Assembly (NCBI RefSeq): GCF_030295385.1
Contig: NZ_AP027079.1
Location: 1,116,001 to 1,180,000, forward strand
Length of the DNA stretch: 64,000 nt
DNA from: Geothrix oryzae
Lineage (GTDB): Bacteria > Acidobacteriota > Holophagae > Holophagales > Holophagaceae
Reading direction: 5' to 3'
In this document: piece after piece, positions 27,139-34,901 of the stretch
How the letters are laid out: each line of letters opens with the position of its first letter
Position numbering within the stretch: position 1 is the stretch's first letter
The notes under the pieces: model-generated
What the model saw: only the letters and a program-made list of their open reading frames with translations
Database searches by the model: none
Told to the model about the DNA's origin: nothing
Program-made: the position numbers and the translations under genes

Positions 27139-27969
27139 ATGGTCCAGACCTACCGACAGCTCCGCCTCGACTTGAGCGCGGCCCTCGCCGAATTCCTCGA
27201 CCTGTCCGAAGCCCACGCGGAGAGCATCCGCTGGTTCGAGGAGGGGCTCGACCTCTCGCGCAGCTGGCTGGCCATCCACGGAATGGAACCGGCCCCGGCC
27301 CAGGTGCGCCGGCAGGTCAGCGACTGGGTCCGCCGTCGCCGGACCGGGGAGCCCTGGGCCTACCTCCTGGGGTGGAGTTCCTTCCGGGACCGCCGGTTCA
27401 AGGTCACCCGCGACACCCTGATCCCCCGCCCGGAAACGGAGCTGCTGGTGGAGGCGGCCCTGGATGTGGGCCGGCGCCTGCAGGTGGAGCGCTGCGTGGA
27501 TGTGGGGACCGGGAGCGGCATCATCGCCGTGAGCCTGGCTCTGGAGACGGCTTGGCAGGTGGCCGCCACGGATCTGAGTCCCGGTGCCCTGGCGGTGGCC
27601 CGCGCGAATGCCGAGGCCCTGAAGGCCCCGGTGGCCTTTTTCGAGGGCAGCCTGCTGGACCCGGTGCCAGACCCCCTCGGCCTGGTGGTGGCCAATCTGC
27701 CCTATGTGGATCCGGCCGACCAGCCGGGTCTCCAGCCGGAGCTGGGGTTCGAACCGGCCTCGGCCCTGTTCGCCCCGGATCGGGGGCTGGCCCTTTCCGC
27801 CGAGCTGCTGGTCCAGGCCCGAAGGCGGCAGGCTCCGGCCTGCCTCCTGGAGATCGGCGCCGGGCAGGGGGGCGAGTTATGCCGCCGGGCCTTGGGGGCG
27901 GGCTGGGGTAAAGCCATGGTCCATCAAGATTTTGCAGGCCACGATCGGGTGCTGGTGACGCTGGCCTGA
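27139..27969 (+). CDS. prmC: Peptide chain release factor N5-glutamine methyltransferase
   Basis: The 276-residue protein has the PrmC layout: a helical N-terminal domain (RRRRTGEPWAYLLGWSSFRD), the linker RDTLIPRPETELLVEAAL, the SAM motif CVDVGTGSGIIAVSLAL, and FEPASALFAPDRGLA near the end. It methylates the Gln of the GGQ motif in release factors RF1/RF2. One oddity: the catalytic motif, usually NPPY, reads NLPY here (VVANLPYVDP). prfA is not adjacent in this window. The gene lies 44 bp after the fumarase pair and just before the flagellar genes. Confidence 0.88.
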   Translation: MVQTYRQLRLDLSAALAEFLDLSEAHAESIRWFEEGLDLSRSWLAIHGMEPAPAQVRRQVSDWVRRRRTGEPWAYLLGWSSFRDRRFKVTRDTLIPRPETELLVEAALDVGRRLQVERCVDVGTGSGIIAVSLALETAWQVAATDLSPGALAVARANAEALKAPVAFFEGSLLDPVPDPLGLVVANLPYVDPADQPGLQPELGFEPASALFAPDRGLALSAELLVQARRRQAPACLLEIGAGQGGELCRRALGAGWGKAMVHQDFAGHDRVLVTLA

Positions 27970-27975
27970 GCTTTT

Positions 27976-27991
27976 TGGCATCCTCCTCGCC
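27976..27991 (+). promoter_or_regulatory. Candidate sigma-54 promoter for flgH
   Basis: TTGGCATCCTCCTCGC holds GG (27977-27978) and GC (27989-27990) separated by exactly ten bases, as in the TGGCAC-N5-TTGCA consensus of RpoN promoters. The -24 box is close (TGGCAT); the -12 box is weaker (TCGCC). The predicted transcript start would fall about 12 bases before the flgH ATG, leaving room for the GGAGG ribosome site. Confidence 0.38.
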
Positions 27992-28014
27992 CTGTCTAGG
28001 CGTGGAGGCCTGTG

Positions 28015-28686
28015 ATGCGGAAAATGCTGCCTATTGCCCTGGTGCTGGTCGGGATCGGTTGCTCCATTCCCCGTCGCCACGACCCCAACCTGGTGAAGAA
28101 GCCGGCCATTCCCCTGGTGGAGGAAGCCCCGGCCGCCCAGCCCCTCAGCGAGGGCAGCCTCTGGCGGGACCGGCCCTTCGTGGCCGACCTCCGGGCCTTC
28201 CGGGTGAACGACCTGGTGACCCTGCGCATCACGGAGAGCACCAATGCCATCAGCAAGGCCGATGTGACCACCAAGCGGGACGGCAGCAATAAGCTGAGCA
28301 GTCCCAACCTGTTTGGCGCGCTTTCCGGATTCGGCATCGGCAGCAGCACCTCGGACAAGACGACCGCCAACACGAACAAGTTCGCGGGCACCGGGACCAC
28401 CGGGCGCAGCGCGACCTTCACCACGGTCGTCACCGCCCGGGTGGTCAAGGTCATCGGCAACGGGAACCTGATCGTCGAAGGCTACCGCGACATCCAGCTG
28501 AACAACGAGACGCAGCGCCTCTATGTGGCGGGCATGATCGATCCGAACCGGCTCGACAAGGACAACAGCATCGCCTCCGGCCAGGTGGCGGAACTGCGCA
28601 TCGGCTACGGTGGCCAGGGCGTGGTGGACGAGACCCTCAAGCCGGGCTACATCAGCCGGCTGCTGGCCTACATCTGGCCCTTCTAG
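28015..28686 (+). CDS. flgH: Flagellar L-ring protein FlgH
   Basis: The 223-residue lipoprotein begins MRKMLPIALVLVGIGCS, with Cys17 as the likely acylated residue. Core motifs include GSLWRDRPFVADLRAFRVND, VTLRITESTNAISKADVTT, VVTARVVKVIGNGNLIVEGY and SGQVAELRIGYGGQG, all FlgH-like. FlgH builds the outer-membrane L ring that guides the flagellar rod. A GGAGG box six bases upstream sets the ATG at 28015 as start, although a GTG one codon earlier is open. It is the first gene of a flg cluster and is followed nine bases later by flgI. Confidence 0.93.
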   Translation: MRKMLPIALVLVGIGCSIPRRHDPNLVKKPAIPLVEEAPAAQPLSEGSLWRDRPFVADLRAFRVNDLVTLRITESTNAISKADVTTKRDGSNKLSSPNLFGALSGFGIGSSTSDKTTANTNKFAGTGTTGRSATFTTVVTARVVKVIGNGNLIVEGYRDIQLNNETQRLYVAGMIDPNRLDKDNSIASGQVAELRIGYGGQGVVDETLKPGYISRLLAYIWPF

Positions 28687-28695
28687 GAGGCTTCC

Positions 28696-29805
28696 ATGCG
28701 CATCGCAGCCCTGTTCCTCGCGGCCCTCTCGCTCTTCGGAGCGGATGCGGTCAAACCGGAAAAGAAGATCGAATCCCGCCTCCGGGATGTGGCCCGGCTC
28801 CAGGGCGTCCGCGGCAACCAGCTGCTGGGCTACGGCGTGGTGGTGGGCCTGGACGGCACCGGCGACAAGGACCAGACGAAGTTCACGGTGCAATCGCTGA
28901 CCAACCTCCTGTCCCGTCAGGGCCTGACGATCAACCCGACGACCGTGAAGGTGAAGAACATCGCCGCGGTCATGGTGACGGCCGAGCTGCCCCCCTTCGC
29001 CCGGACGGGCTCCCGCATCGATGTGACCGTGTCCAGCACCGGCGACGCGAAGTCCCTGGCCGGCGGCATCCTGCTGATGACGGCCTTGCAGGGTCCGGAT
29101 AGCCAGACCTACGCGGTGGCCCAGGGCCCCCTGCTGGTGGGCGGATTCAGCGCGGCGGCCGGGGGTGCCTCGGTCACGAAGAACCATCCGACGGTGGGCC
29201 GGGTGCCGGAAGGCGCCCTCATCGAGCGCGAGGTGGGCGGGAACTTCAATGCCCGGAACTCCCTGCGGTACAGCTTGATGGAAGAGGACTTCACGACGGC
29301 CATCCGGGTGGTGCACAGCATCAACGAGGAACTGGGCGAGAAGGTGGCCCAGCCCCTGGATGCCCGCACGGTGGATGTGCAGATTCCGAAGGAGTACCAG
29401 GGCAGGGCCGTCGAGCTCGTGGCCCGGCTGGAGAATCTGAGCGTGCAGCTGCAGCCCCGGGCCCGGGTCGTGGTGAACGAGCGCACGGGCACCGTCATCC
29501 TGGGATCCGAAGTCCGCATCGGCGCCGTGAGCATCGTGCAGGGCGGTCTCAGCATCATGGTCAGCTCCACGCCGCTGGTGAGCCAGCCCGCGCCCTTCAG
29601 CCAGGGGAAGACCGTCACCGCGACCAAGAAGGATGTCGCCGCGGTGGAGGAAAAACCCAAGACGCTCAATGTCGAACCCGGCGTGAGCGTGGGCAAGCTC
29701 GCGGAAATGCTCAACAGCATGGGTGTCAGCCCCCGGGACATGGTGGCCATTCTTCAGGCCATCAAGGAAGCCGGAGCCCTCCAGGCTGAATTGAGGGTCC
29801 TGTGA
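28696..29805 (+). CDS. flgI: Flagellar P-ring protein FlgI
   Basis: The 369-residue protein has a short signal peptide (MRIAALFLAALSLFGADA). Family blocks follow: RLRDVARLQGVRGNQLLGYG, VVGLDGTGDKDQTKFT, NIAAVMVTAELPPFARTGS, GGILLMTALQGPDSQTYAVAQ, VGRVPEGALIERE, and near the end VGKLAEMLNSMGVSPRDMVA. FlgI polymerises around the rod in the peptidoglycan layer. AGGAGG precedes the ATG with good spacing. Its stop overlaps the GTG start of the rod-binding protein gene, so the two are coupled. Confidence 0.96.
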   Translation: MRIAALFLAALSLFGADAVKPEKKIESRLRDVARLQGVRGNQLLGYGVVVGLDGTGDKDQTKFTVQSLTNLLSRQGLTINPTTVKVKNIAAVMVTAELPPFARTGSRIDVTVSSTGDAKSLAGGILLMTALQGPDSQTYAVAQGPLLVGGFSAAAGGASVTKNHPTVGRVPEGALIEREVGGNFNARNSLRYSLMEEDFTTAIRVVHSINEELGEKVAQPLDARTVDVQIPKEYQGRAVELVARLENLSVQLQPRARVVVNERTGTVILGSEVRIGAVSIVQGGLSIMVSSTPLVSQPAPFSQGKTVTATKKDVAAVEEKPKTLNVEPGVSVGKLAEMLNSMGVSPRDMVAILQAIKEAGALQAELRVL

Positions 29806-30182
29806 TCGGCCTCGGCGAGCTGCCCACCACCGATCCCCTGGCCCAGGCCCAGGGGATGAAGGCCCTGCCCGATCCGGCGGAAAAGACCGACAAGGCGGCA
29901 CGGCAGTTCGAGGGCCTGCTCATGGGCCTTCTCTTCCAGACCATGCGCAAGACCGTGGAACCTTCGGGATTGCTGGGGGATTCCGGCCAGTCGCGCTCGA
30001 CCTACGAGTACCTGATGGACCAGGCGGTGGTGGATCAGGCCGTCTCCACCGGCCATGGATGGGGCCTCGCGGATCGTCTGAAGGAGAGTTGGAACCAGCA
30101 CGAAAAAACCGACAAAAAAATCACGACACCTGACGAGTTGAGGGATTCCGGCAAACTGCCGATAGGAGCCTTGTCGAGGTGA
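29802..30182 (+). CDS. flgJ: FlgJ-type rod-binding protein (N-terminal domain only)
   Basis: The 126-residue protein matches only the rod-binding half of FlgJ: KAARQFEGLLMGLLFQTMRKT and YEYLMDQAVVDQAVSTGHGWGLAD. The C-terminal muramidase found in enterobacterial FlgJ is absent, as in many other phyla where a separate enzyme opens the peptidoglycan. The start is a GTG overlapping the flgI stop, with GAGGG upstream. The last 30 residues are Lys/Asp-rich and look unstructured. The stop overlaps the region from which flgM begins. Confidence 0.85.
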   Translation: MIGLGELPTTDPLAQAQGMKALPDPAEKTDKAARQFEGLLMGLLFQTMRKTVEPSGLLGDSGQSRSTYEYLMDQAVVDQAVSTGHGWGLADRLKESWNQHEKTDKKITTPDELRDSGKLPIGALSR

Positions 30183-30184
30183 AT

Positions 30185-30487
30185 ATGCGCATCAGTGGCA
30201 AACCGGGCAGCGTCAGTAGCTCCCAGAGTGTGTCCGGGTCCAAGGGATCCGCCACGCCCTCGGCTGCGGCCGTCGCACCGGCGCCTGCTTCAGACGCCGT
30301 CCAGGTCTCCTCTTCGGCCCAGCTCATGGCTGTGGCCCAGGAGGTTCTGGCGGTGACCCCGGATATCCGGGCTGAGAAGGTGGAAGCCCTTAAGAATCAA
30401 CTTGATGCTGATGCCTATCACCCCGATGGAGAGGCCGTGGCCGAGGGGCTCATTCGTGAGCATCTGGCGAAGGGACATCGTTCCTAG
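30185..30487 (+). CDS. flgM: Negative regulator of flagellin synthesis (anti-sigma-28 factor)
   Basis: The 100-residue protein has a disordered Ser/Ala/Pro-rich N-terminus and a C-terminal part with DAVQVSSSAQLMAVAQEVL, RAEKVEALKNQLDADAYHPD and AVAEGLI. These are the conserved FlgM pattern (D.V..S......... R..KV..L...I..G.Y). FlgM binds sigma-28 (FliA) until the hook-basal body is complete and FlgM is exported. Presence implies a FliA elsewhere in the genome. GAGGTGA just upstream favours the ATG at 30185; a GTG two codons earlier is also open. Confidence 0.88.
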   Translation: MRISGKPGSVSSSQSVSGSKGSATPSAAAVAPAPASDAVQVSSSAQLMAVAQEVLAVTPDIRAEKVEALKNQLDADAYHPDGEAVAEGLIREHLAKGHRS

Positions 30488-30511
30488 CCCCGAGGTCCCC
30501 GTCGTGAGGAC

Positions 30512-30808
30512 ATGATCAGCCCCCTGGGACAGCGCCAAATTCTGCAGACCGCCGCCATCGAGACGGTGAGGCTGGCCATGGACGGCGGGGCGCAGGTGCA
30601 GCGGGAGCAGGCCCGGCGGCAGGCCTTCGACGCGAAGCTGGCCGAGGCCATGGTGGAAGTGCCGGAGGTCGCCGAATCCGACGAGCTGCGGCTCTCCGAA
30701 CGCCAGGGGCAGCGGGGCAACCAGGGCGAGGGCACGGGGGCCTCTGACGAGGAGGCCGAAGAAAGCCCGGCAGAGGGTGCCGACCCGCACCTGGACCTGT
30801 TGGCCTGA
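30512..30808 (+). CDS. Small flagellar-operon protein of unknown function
   Basis: The 98-residue protein starts MISPLGQRQILQTAAIETVR and is helical and Gln/Arg/Ala-rich for its first 55 residues. It ends in an acidic Gly/Glu/Asp-rich tail. I recognise no family. It lies 24 bp after flgM and 32 bp before the FlgN-like gene, so it is likely part of the same transcript. Codon use looks like its neighbours, with G/C at most third positions. It could be an export chaperone, but that rests on position only. Confidence 0.6.
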   Translation: MISPLGQRQILQTAAIETVRLAMDGGAQVQREQARRQAFDAKLAEAMVEVPEVAESDELRLSERQGQRGNQGEGTGASDEEAEESPAEGADPHLDLLA

Positions 30809-30840
30809 GGCTTGCCGGAAGACCCATGAGGAGGCCTTCC

Positions 30841-31137
30841 ATGCTGCATGCCGTGCCCGAACTCCTGGATGCGCTCGAGTCCAGACTCGTTGCAGGGGAG
30901 GATCCGGCCACCCTTTTGACCAAGATCCGCTGGTCCGAACTGGTGGGATGGCCGGAGGATCAGGCCGGCGCCCTGGCTCTGAAGCGCCGTCTCACCTCCA
31001 TCCAGACCCTCCTGGCGGGGCTGCAGTCGCCCCTCCGGGCGACGCTCATCGGCTTGTCGGGGAATCCGGGTTACGGCCGGAATGGCATTCCGGCCGACGC
31101 CTCCGGCCTGGCTCCCCGCCTGCGCGAGAAGGCCTAG
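30841..31137 (+). CDS. Putative FlgN-like flagellar export chaperone
   Basis: The 98-residue helical protein begins MLHAVPELLDALESRLVAGE and ends LSGNPGYGRNGIPADASGLA. The GYGRNG segment resembles the YG..G element near the C-terminus of FlgN, the export chaperone for FlgK and FlgL. The gene sits exactly where flgN is expected, between flgM and flgK, nine bases before flgK. It is shorter than usual FlgN (about 140 aa). AGGAGG nine bases before 30841 supports this ATG rather than the one five codons upstream. Function is inferred mostly from position. Confidence 0.6.
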   Translation: MLHAVPELLDALESRLVAGEDPATLLTKIRWSELVGWPEDQAGALALKRRLTSIQTLLAGLQSPLRATLIGLSGNPGYGRNGIPADASGLAPRLREKA

Positions 31138-31146
31138 GAGACTCCC

Positions 31147-32640
31147 ATGCCCGGACTCAATGCCAGTCTCTACCTCGGGCTTACGGGCCTTCAGGCCCAG
31201 CAGTCGGCCCTCAATGTGGTGGGCCACAACATCGCGAATGTGAATACGCCCGGCTATACCCGGCAGCGGGCTGACCTGACCTCGAACCAGTCGCTGATCG
31301 AAGGCCAGGTCTATTTCGGGACGGGCGTGACCCTGAACACGGTGCAGGGCATCCGCGACCGGTTCCTGGACCTCCAGATCTACCGCGAGACCGCCCGCCA
31401 GACGGGCGCCACGGAGCGCTACTCCGGCGTGGACGCCATTTCGGCGAGTCTGGGCGACTCGGGAAGCACCGGCATCGCCGCCCAGATCCAGGCCTTCTTC
31501 CAGGGCTTTCAAGAACTGTCGGCACGGCCCGAAGACGGAGCCCTGCGCACCAATGTGGTCGGCAAGGCCCAGTCCATGATCACCGCGCTCCAGAGCCGCT
31601 ACCGCCTCCTGGCCGACCAGAGGAGCAGCGCCGATCTGGCCGTGGGCAGCATCACGAACGAAGTGAATGTGCTGACGGACCAGATCGCCCGGCTGAACCA
31701 GCAGATCACCACCGAATCCGGCCAGGGCCTGGACAACGACGCCCGCGACCAGCGGAAGGCCCTGACGGACAAGCTCGCGGGGCTGGTGGGCATCAATGTG
31801 TTCGAGGGCTCCAAGGGGGAGTACCAGATCAGCCTGGATTCGGGTGCCGCCGTGCTCGTCAGCGGAAGCAACGCCTACAAGCTCCGGGTCCAGGCCGGAA
31901 GCGCCCAGGACGGCTATTCCAGCGTGATGTCGGAGATGGGCGGGGCCCCCGTGGATGTCACCAAGGGCATCAAGGATGGGCAGCTCGGCGCCAAGTTGGA
32001 CCTCCGCGACAACATCCTGGTGGGGTTCCAGCTGCAGCTGGACCAGATCGCCGCCGGCGTGGCCGGGCAGGTGAACGCGCTCCACAAGACCGGGTATGCA
32101 GCCGATGGCGCCACCACGGCCAACGCGGGCCCGCCCCCCTACGACAACTACTTCTTCCTTGGAGACGCCGCCAACGGCGGGCTCCCGGGAGGCATCACGG
32201 TGGCCAGCTCGTACAAGGGCATGGTGAACGCGCTCTCGGTCTCCTCGGCCATCGTGAAGGACCCCTACCTGATTGCCGCCGCCGGGGTGGCTGGAGCCAA
32301 GGGCAACAATGACAATGCCAAGGCCATGGCAAACCTCCAGTTCTCGGGGACGACGGTGGACACGGACCACAATGGCGTGGGCGACACGGGATACAGCACC
32401 GCGGCGGGTCGGCTCATCAGCGATGTGGGTACCCAGGCCCAGAACTGGAAGGCTCAGAGCGACACTCAGCAGAACCTGGTGTCGGCCCTCCAGACCCAGC
32501 GGGACCGCATCTCGGGCGTGGACCTGGATGAGGAGGCCGCGAACATGATGACCTTCCAGCGGGGTTACCAGGCGTCCGCGCGGTTCCTCAGCGTGATCAA
32601 CCAACTCACGGATCAGCTGGTGAATCAGTTCGGCCGATAA
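31147..32640 (+). CDS. flgK: Flagellar hook-associated protein 1 (FlgK)
   Basis: The 497-residue protein begins with the axial-protein motif SLYLGLTGLQAQQSALNVVG followed by HNIANVNTPGYTRQ. It ends with SGVDLDEEAANMMTFQRGYQ and SARFLSVINQLTDQLV, the paired terminal coiled coils typical of FlgK. FlgK joins hook to filament. Length is within the family range (about 460-640). It follows the FlgN-like gene by nine bases and precedes flgL by 30 bases. Confidence 0.95.
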   Translation: MPGLNASLYLGLTGLQAQQSALNVVGHNIANVNTPGYTRQRADLTSNQSLIEGQVYFGTGVTLNTVQGIRDRFLDLQIYRETARQTGATERYSGVDAISASLGDSGSTGIAAQIQAFFQGFQELSARPEDGALRTNVVGKAQSMITALQSRYRLLADQRSSADLAVGSITNEVNVLTDQIARLNQQITTESGQGLDNDARDQRKALTDKLAGLVGINVFEGSKGEYQISLDSGAAVLVSGSNAYKLRVQAGSAQDGYSSVMSEMGGAPVDVTKGIKDGQLGAKLDLRDNILVGFQLQLDQIAAGVAGQVNALHKTGYAADGATTANAGPPPYDNYFFLGDAANGGLPGGITVASSYKGMVNALSVSSAIVKDPYLIAAAGVAGAKGNNDNAKAMANLQFSGTTVDTDHNGVGDTGYSTAAGRLISDVGTQAQNWKAQSDTQQNLVSALQTQRDRISGVDLDEEAANMMTFQRGYQASARFLSVINQLTDQLVNQFGR

Positions 32641-32651
32641 GTGCCGATAAG
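32633..32651 (+). repeat. Tandem GCCGATAAG motif upstream of flgL (possible sigma-28 -10 element)
   Basis: GCCGATAAG occurs twice with two bases between the copies, at 32633-32641 (covering the flgK stop) and 32643-32651. GCCGATAA is the exact sigma-28 -10 consensus. No convincing TAAAGTTT box lies 11 bases upstream (the region reads AATCAGTTC), so a functional promoter for flgL is uncertain. Confidence 0.35.
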
Positions 32652-32670
32652 CCTTGAGAGCAGGTGACCC

Positions 32671-33612
32671 ATGTCCTTCCGAACCCCCAGCACCACCCAG
32701 CAGCGCCAGACGCTCCTCGATCTCGAAAGGACCAAGGAGAGGCTCGCGCTGAACACCACCCGCCTGGCTTCCGGGAAGCGCATCACCCGCCCCGGGGATG
32801 ATCCCGCCGCGGCCGCGCTGGTGCTCGATTTCCAGAACTCCATCCAGGCCAATGGCCAGTTCATCAAACAGGCGGACTCGGCGCTGTCTTTCCTGATGTC
32901 TTCCGAGGATGTGGTGACGGGCTCGCTCAATGCGGTCACCCGCCTTCGGGAACTGGCCCAGCAGGCCGCGAACTCGACAAACGGGGCCGCCGGCCGGGCG
33001 GCCCTGGCCCAGGAGGTGGACTCGATCCGGAGCAACCTGCTGGCCCTGGCGAATACAAAGGATCAGGGCAAGTACCTCTTTGCCGGCACCCAGACGCAGA
33101 CGCTTCCGTTCGCGATTCCCGTGCCGCCCAACACCCCGCCTTACGGACCCGGCAACGGCGCGATCACCTATTCAGGCGACTCGGGGGACATCAACCTCGA
33201 TGTGACGAGCAACACTGCCGTCACGACGAATCTGCCCGGGGACAAGGTCTTCTTCGGCAGCGGCGGCGTCGGCAGCAGCACGGATCTCTTCACGGTCGTG
33301 ACGCAACTCCACGACGCCCTACTGGCCAACAGCACGACGGGCATCCAGACGGCCATGACCGACTTGAAGGGCATCTTCGACAACCTGAATCAGATTCAGG
33401 ACGACCTGGGTGGGCGGCAGGCCGGCCTGCTGGACTTGAAGGACACCCTCTCGGGCTTCAACCTCACCCTCCAGGGGCTCCAGGACACCCAGGAAGGCAC
33501 CGACTATGTCCAGTCGGCCACGGAACTCAGCTCCGACCAGACGATCCAGACCGCCACCCTGAGCGCCCTGGCGAAAATCAACAAGACCAACCTCTTCGAT
33601 TACCTGGGCTGA
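32671..33612 (+). CDS. flgL: Flagellar hook-associated protein 3 (FlgL)
   Basis: The 313-residue protein starts MSFRTPSTTQQRQTLLDLER and has the flagellin-like N-terminal block LNTTRLASGKRITRPGDDPA and ADSALSFLMSSEDVVTGSLN. The C-terminal coil includes LQGLQDTQEGTDYVQSATEL and the end LSALAKINKTNLFDYLG. FlgL is the second hook-filament junction protein, placed after flgK as usual. No fliC lies nearby. Its 3' end overlaps the convergent gene on the minus strand by 13 bases. Confidence 0.92.
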   Translation: MSFRTPSTTQQRQTLLDLERTKERLALNTTRLASGKRITRPGDDPAAAALVLDFQNSIQANGQFIKQADSALSFLMSSEDVVTGSLNAVTRLRELAQQAANSTNGAAGRAALAQEVDSIRSNLLALANTKDQGKYLFAGTQTQTLPFAIPVPPNTPPYGPGNGAITYSGDSGDINLDVTSNTAVTTNLPGDKVFFGSGGVGSSTDLFTVVTQLHDALLANSTTGIQTAMTDLKGIFDNLNQIQDDLGGRQAGLLDLKDTLSGFNLTLQGLQDTQEGTDYVQSATELSSDQTIQTATLSALAKINKTNLFDYLG

Positions 33613-34901
33613 AGGGCCCGCATCGGCAGCCACCACAGCCGTTCCGGAGCGCCGAAGGTCAGGGCGCCCGCCTCCGGCCGCAAGCCTGCATCGCCCGTCG
33701 GCGGCACGAAGCCAGCGGGGGGTGCCAGGTTCTTCCAGGCTTCGGCCCAGGCAAGGGCGGTCATGGTCTCCTCGCCGGGCTTCCACCGGTAGACGCGGTC
33801 CAGACCCTGCTTCAGGTGCGCCTCCCATTGGTCGCGGGATGGAGCAGGGGGCTGGGCTGCAGGCATGGAAGGCGATGGTTCCGGGCTGGGCTCCCCTGCC
33901 ACCGGCTGGGCCGCCTCTCGAACGGAGACGGGGGCCGAAGGCAGGGTGGGCCGCGCCAGCCCGAACCAGAGCGCACCCGACTCATCTACGCCCAGGAGCC
34001 GCAGCAGATCCGCGTCCAGGGCTGCAGCCTCGGGAAGAAGGGCCTTCAGGTTTCTGGATTCTTCCGGGACACCCTTGGGGTCGAGGGGCATCAACAGACC
34101 GGGCTCCGGCTGCCACCAGGCGGACTTGACCGACCCCGCGAGGGTGCCGAGGTTCCGGCCGAACCCCAGGGGTGAAGGCGTCGGGGCCTTGGTGTGGGTC
34201 CAGCTTCCCTGGTGCCAGGCCGACAGGCCTGCTGCGTGAGCCGCGAGGAAGGATCGGGATCCCGTGGGGAGCAAACCGGAGACTTCTCCGACCTCCTGGG
34301 GGAGCTCCACCTGAAGGACGGAGGCGCGGGCTGCGCCGGCCAGATCAAGAATGCTGACGCCGCCCTCGCCAAAGAGGAAGACGCTGTGCCGATCCGGAGA
34401 GAGGGCGAGATGGGCGCCCTTGGCCCGGTGGGCCCACTTCATCTGATCGGAGTGCAGGTCCCATGCGAGAACCAGAGCCGGCTCCGTCGCATTGGCGCCG
34501 CGGTACAGCAACGCCACCGCCTCGCCGGGAACCACGACCGCATCCACCAGATCGGCGAACTGGAAGAAGCTGGCCGACGCGCCCGGCGGGCAGGGCAGGG
34601 AGAGGGTGGACCCCAGCTGCCCATTCTGGAAGAGCACGATTCGCTGCTGTCCCGTCTGGGTCAGGACTTGCGCCACCGCGGCGCCTCCAGGGAGAGGACC
34701 CGCCCAGCGGACCGTCCTGAGGGGGACCGCCGGCGGTTGCAACGCCACGAGCGTACCTGGACCCGACACCTCCGTTCGGAACAGGGTCTGGACCTCATCC
34801 TGAGGCGGCGCGCCGGGGGTGCGACGGGTCAGCCAGAATGACCCGAGGCCGAGAGACAGGGCCAGCGCGGCGAGGCCGAGGAGAGGCCTGGGGCGGATCA
34901 T
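33600..34901 (-). CDS. Exported or membrane-anchored protein of unknown function
   Basis: The 433-residue protein begins MIRPRPLLGLAALALSLGLG, a signal peptide or anchor. A run of short beta-rich segments follows, with recurring aromatic and hydrophobic pairs (VLAWDLHSDQMKWAHRAKGA, LALSPDRHSVFLFGEGGVSI) that suggest a WD40- or PQQ-like propeller. A Pro/Ser/Ala-rich linker near residue 350 leads to a helical C-terminus. I do not recognise a family. Its start overlaps the trmFO stop by four bases, so it is downstream of trmFO in a shared transcript. Confidence 0.68.
   Translation of the reverse strand: MIRPRPLLGLAALALSLGLGSFWLTRRTPGAPPQDEVQTLFRTEVSGPGTLVALQPPAVPLRTVRWAGPLPGGAAVAQVLTQTGQQRIVLFQNGQLGSTLSLPCPPGASASFFQFADLVDAVVVPGEAVALLYRGANATEPALVLAWDLHSDQMKWAHRAKGAHLALSPDRHSVFLFGEGGVSILDLAGAARASVLQVELPQEVGEVSGLLPTGSRSFLAAHAAGLSAWHQGSWTHTKAPTPSPLGFGRNLGTLAGSVKSAWWQPEPGLLMPLDPKGVPEESRNLKALLPEAAALDADLLRLLGVDESGALWFGLARPTLPSAPVSVREAAQPVAGEPSPEPSPSMPAAQPPAPSRDQWEAHLKQGLDRVYRWKPGEETMTALAWAEAWKNLAPPAGFVPPTGDAGLRPEAGALTFGAPERLWWLPMRALQPR

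Noticed and set aside
27877-29901. Minus-strand 674-codon open frame opposite flgH and flgI
   Set aside because: It runs across two well-recognised flagellar genes and the prmC end. Composition is that of an antisense shadow.
30158-30165. GCCGATAG before flgM as a sigma-28 promoter
   Set aside because: The -35 position reads TGAGGGAT, which does not match TAAAGTTT, and the site lies in the end of flgJ. Evidence is too weak.
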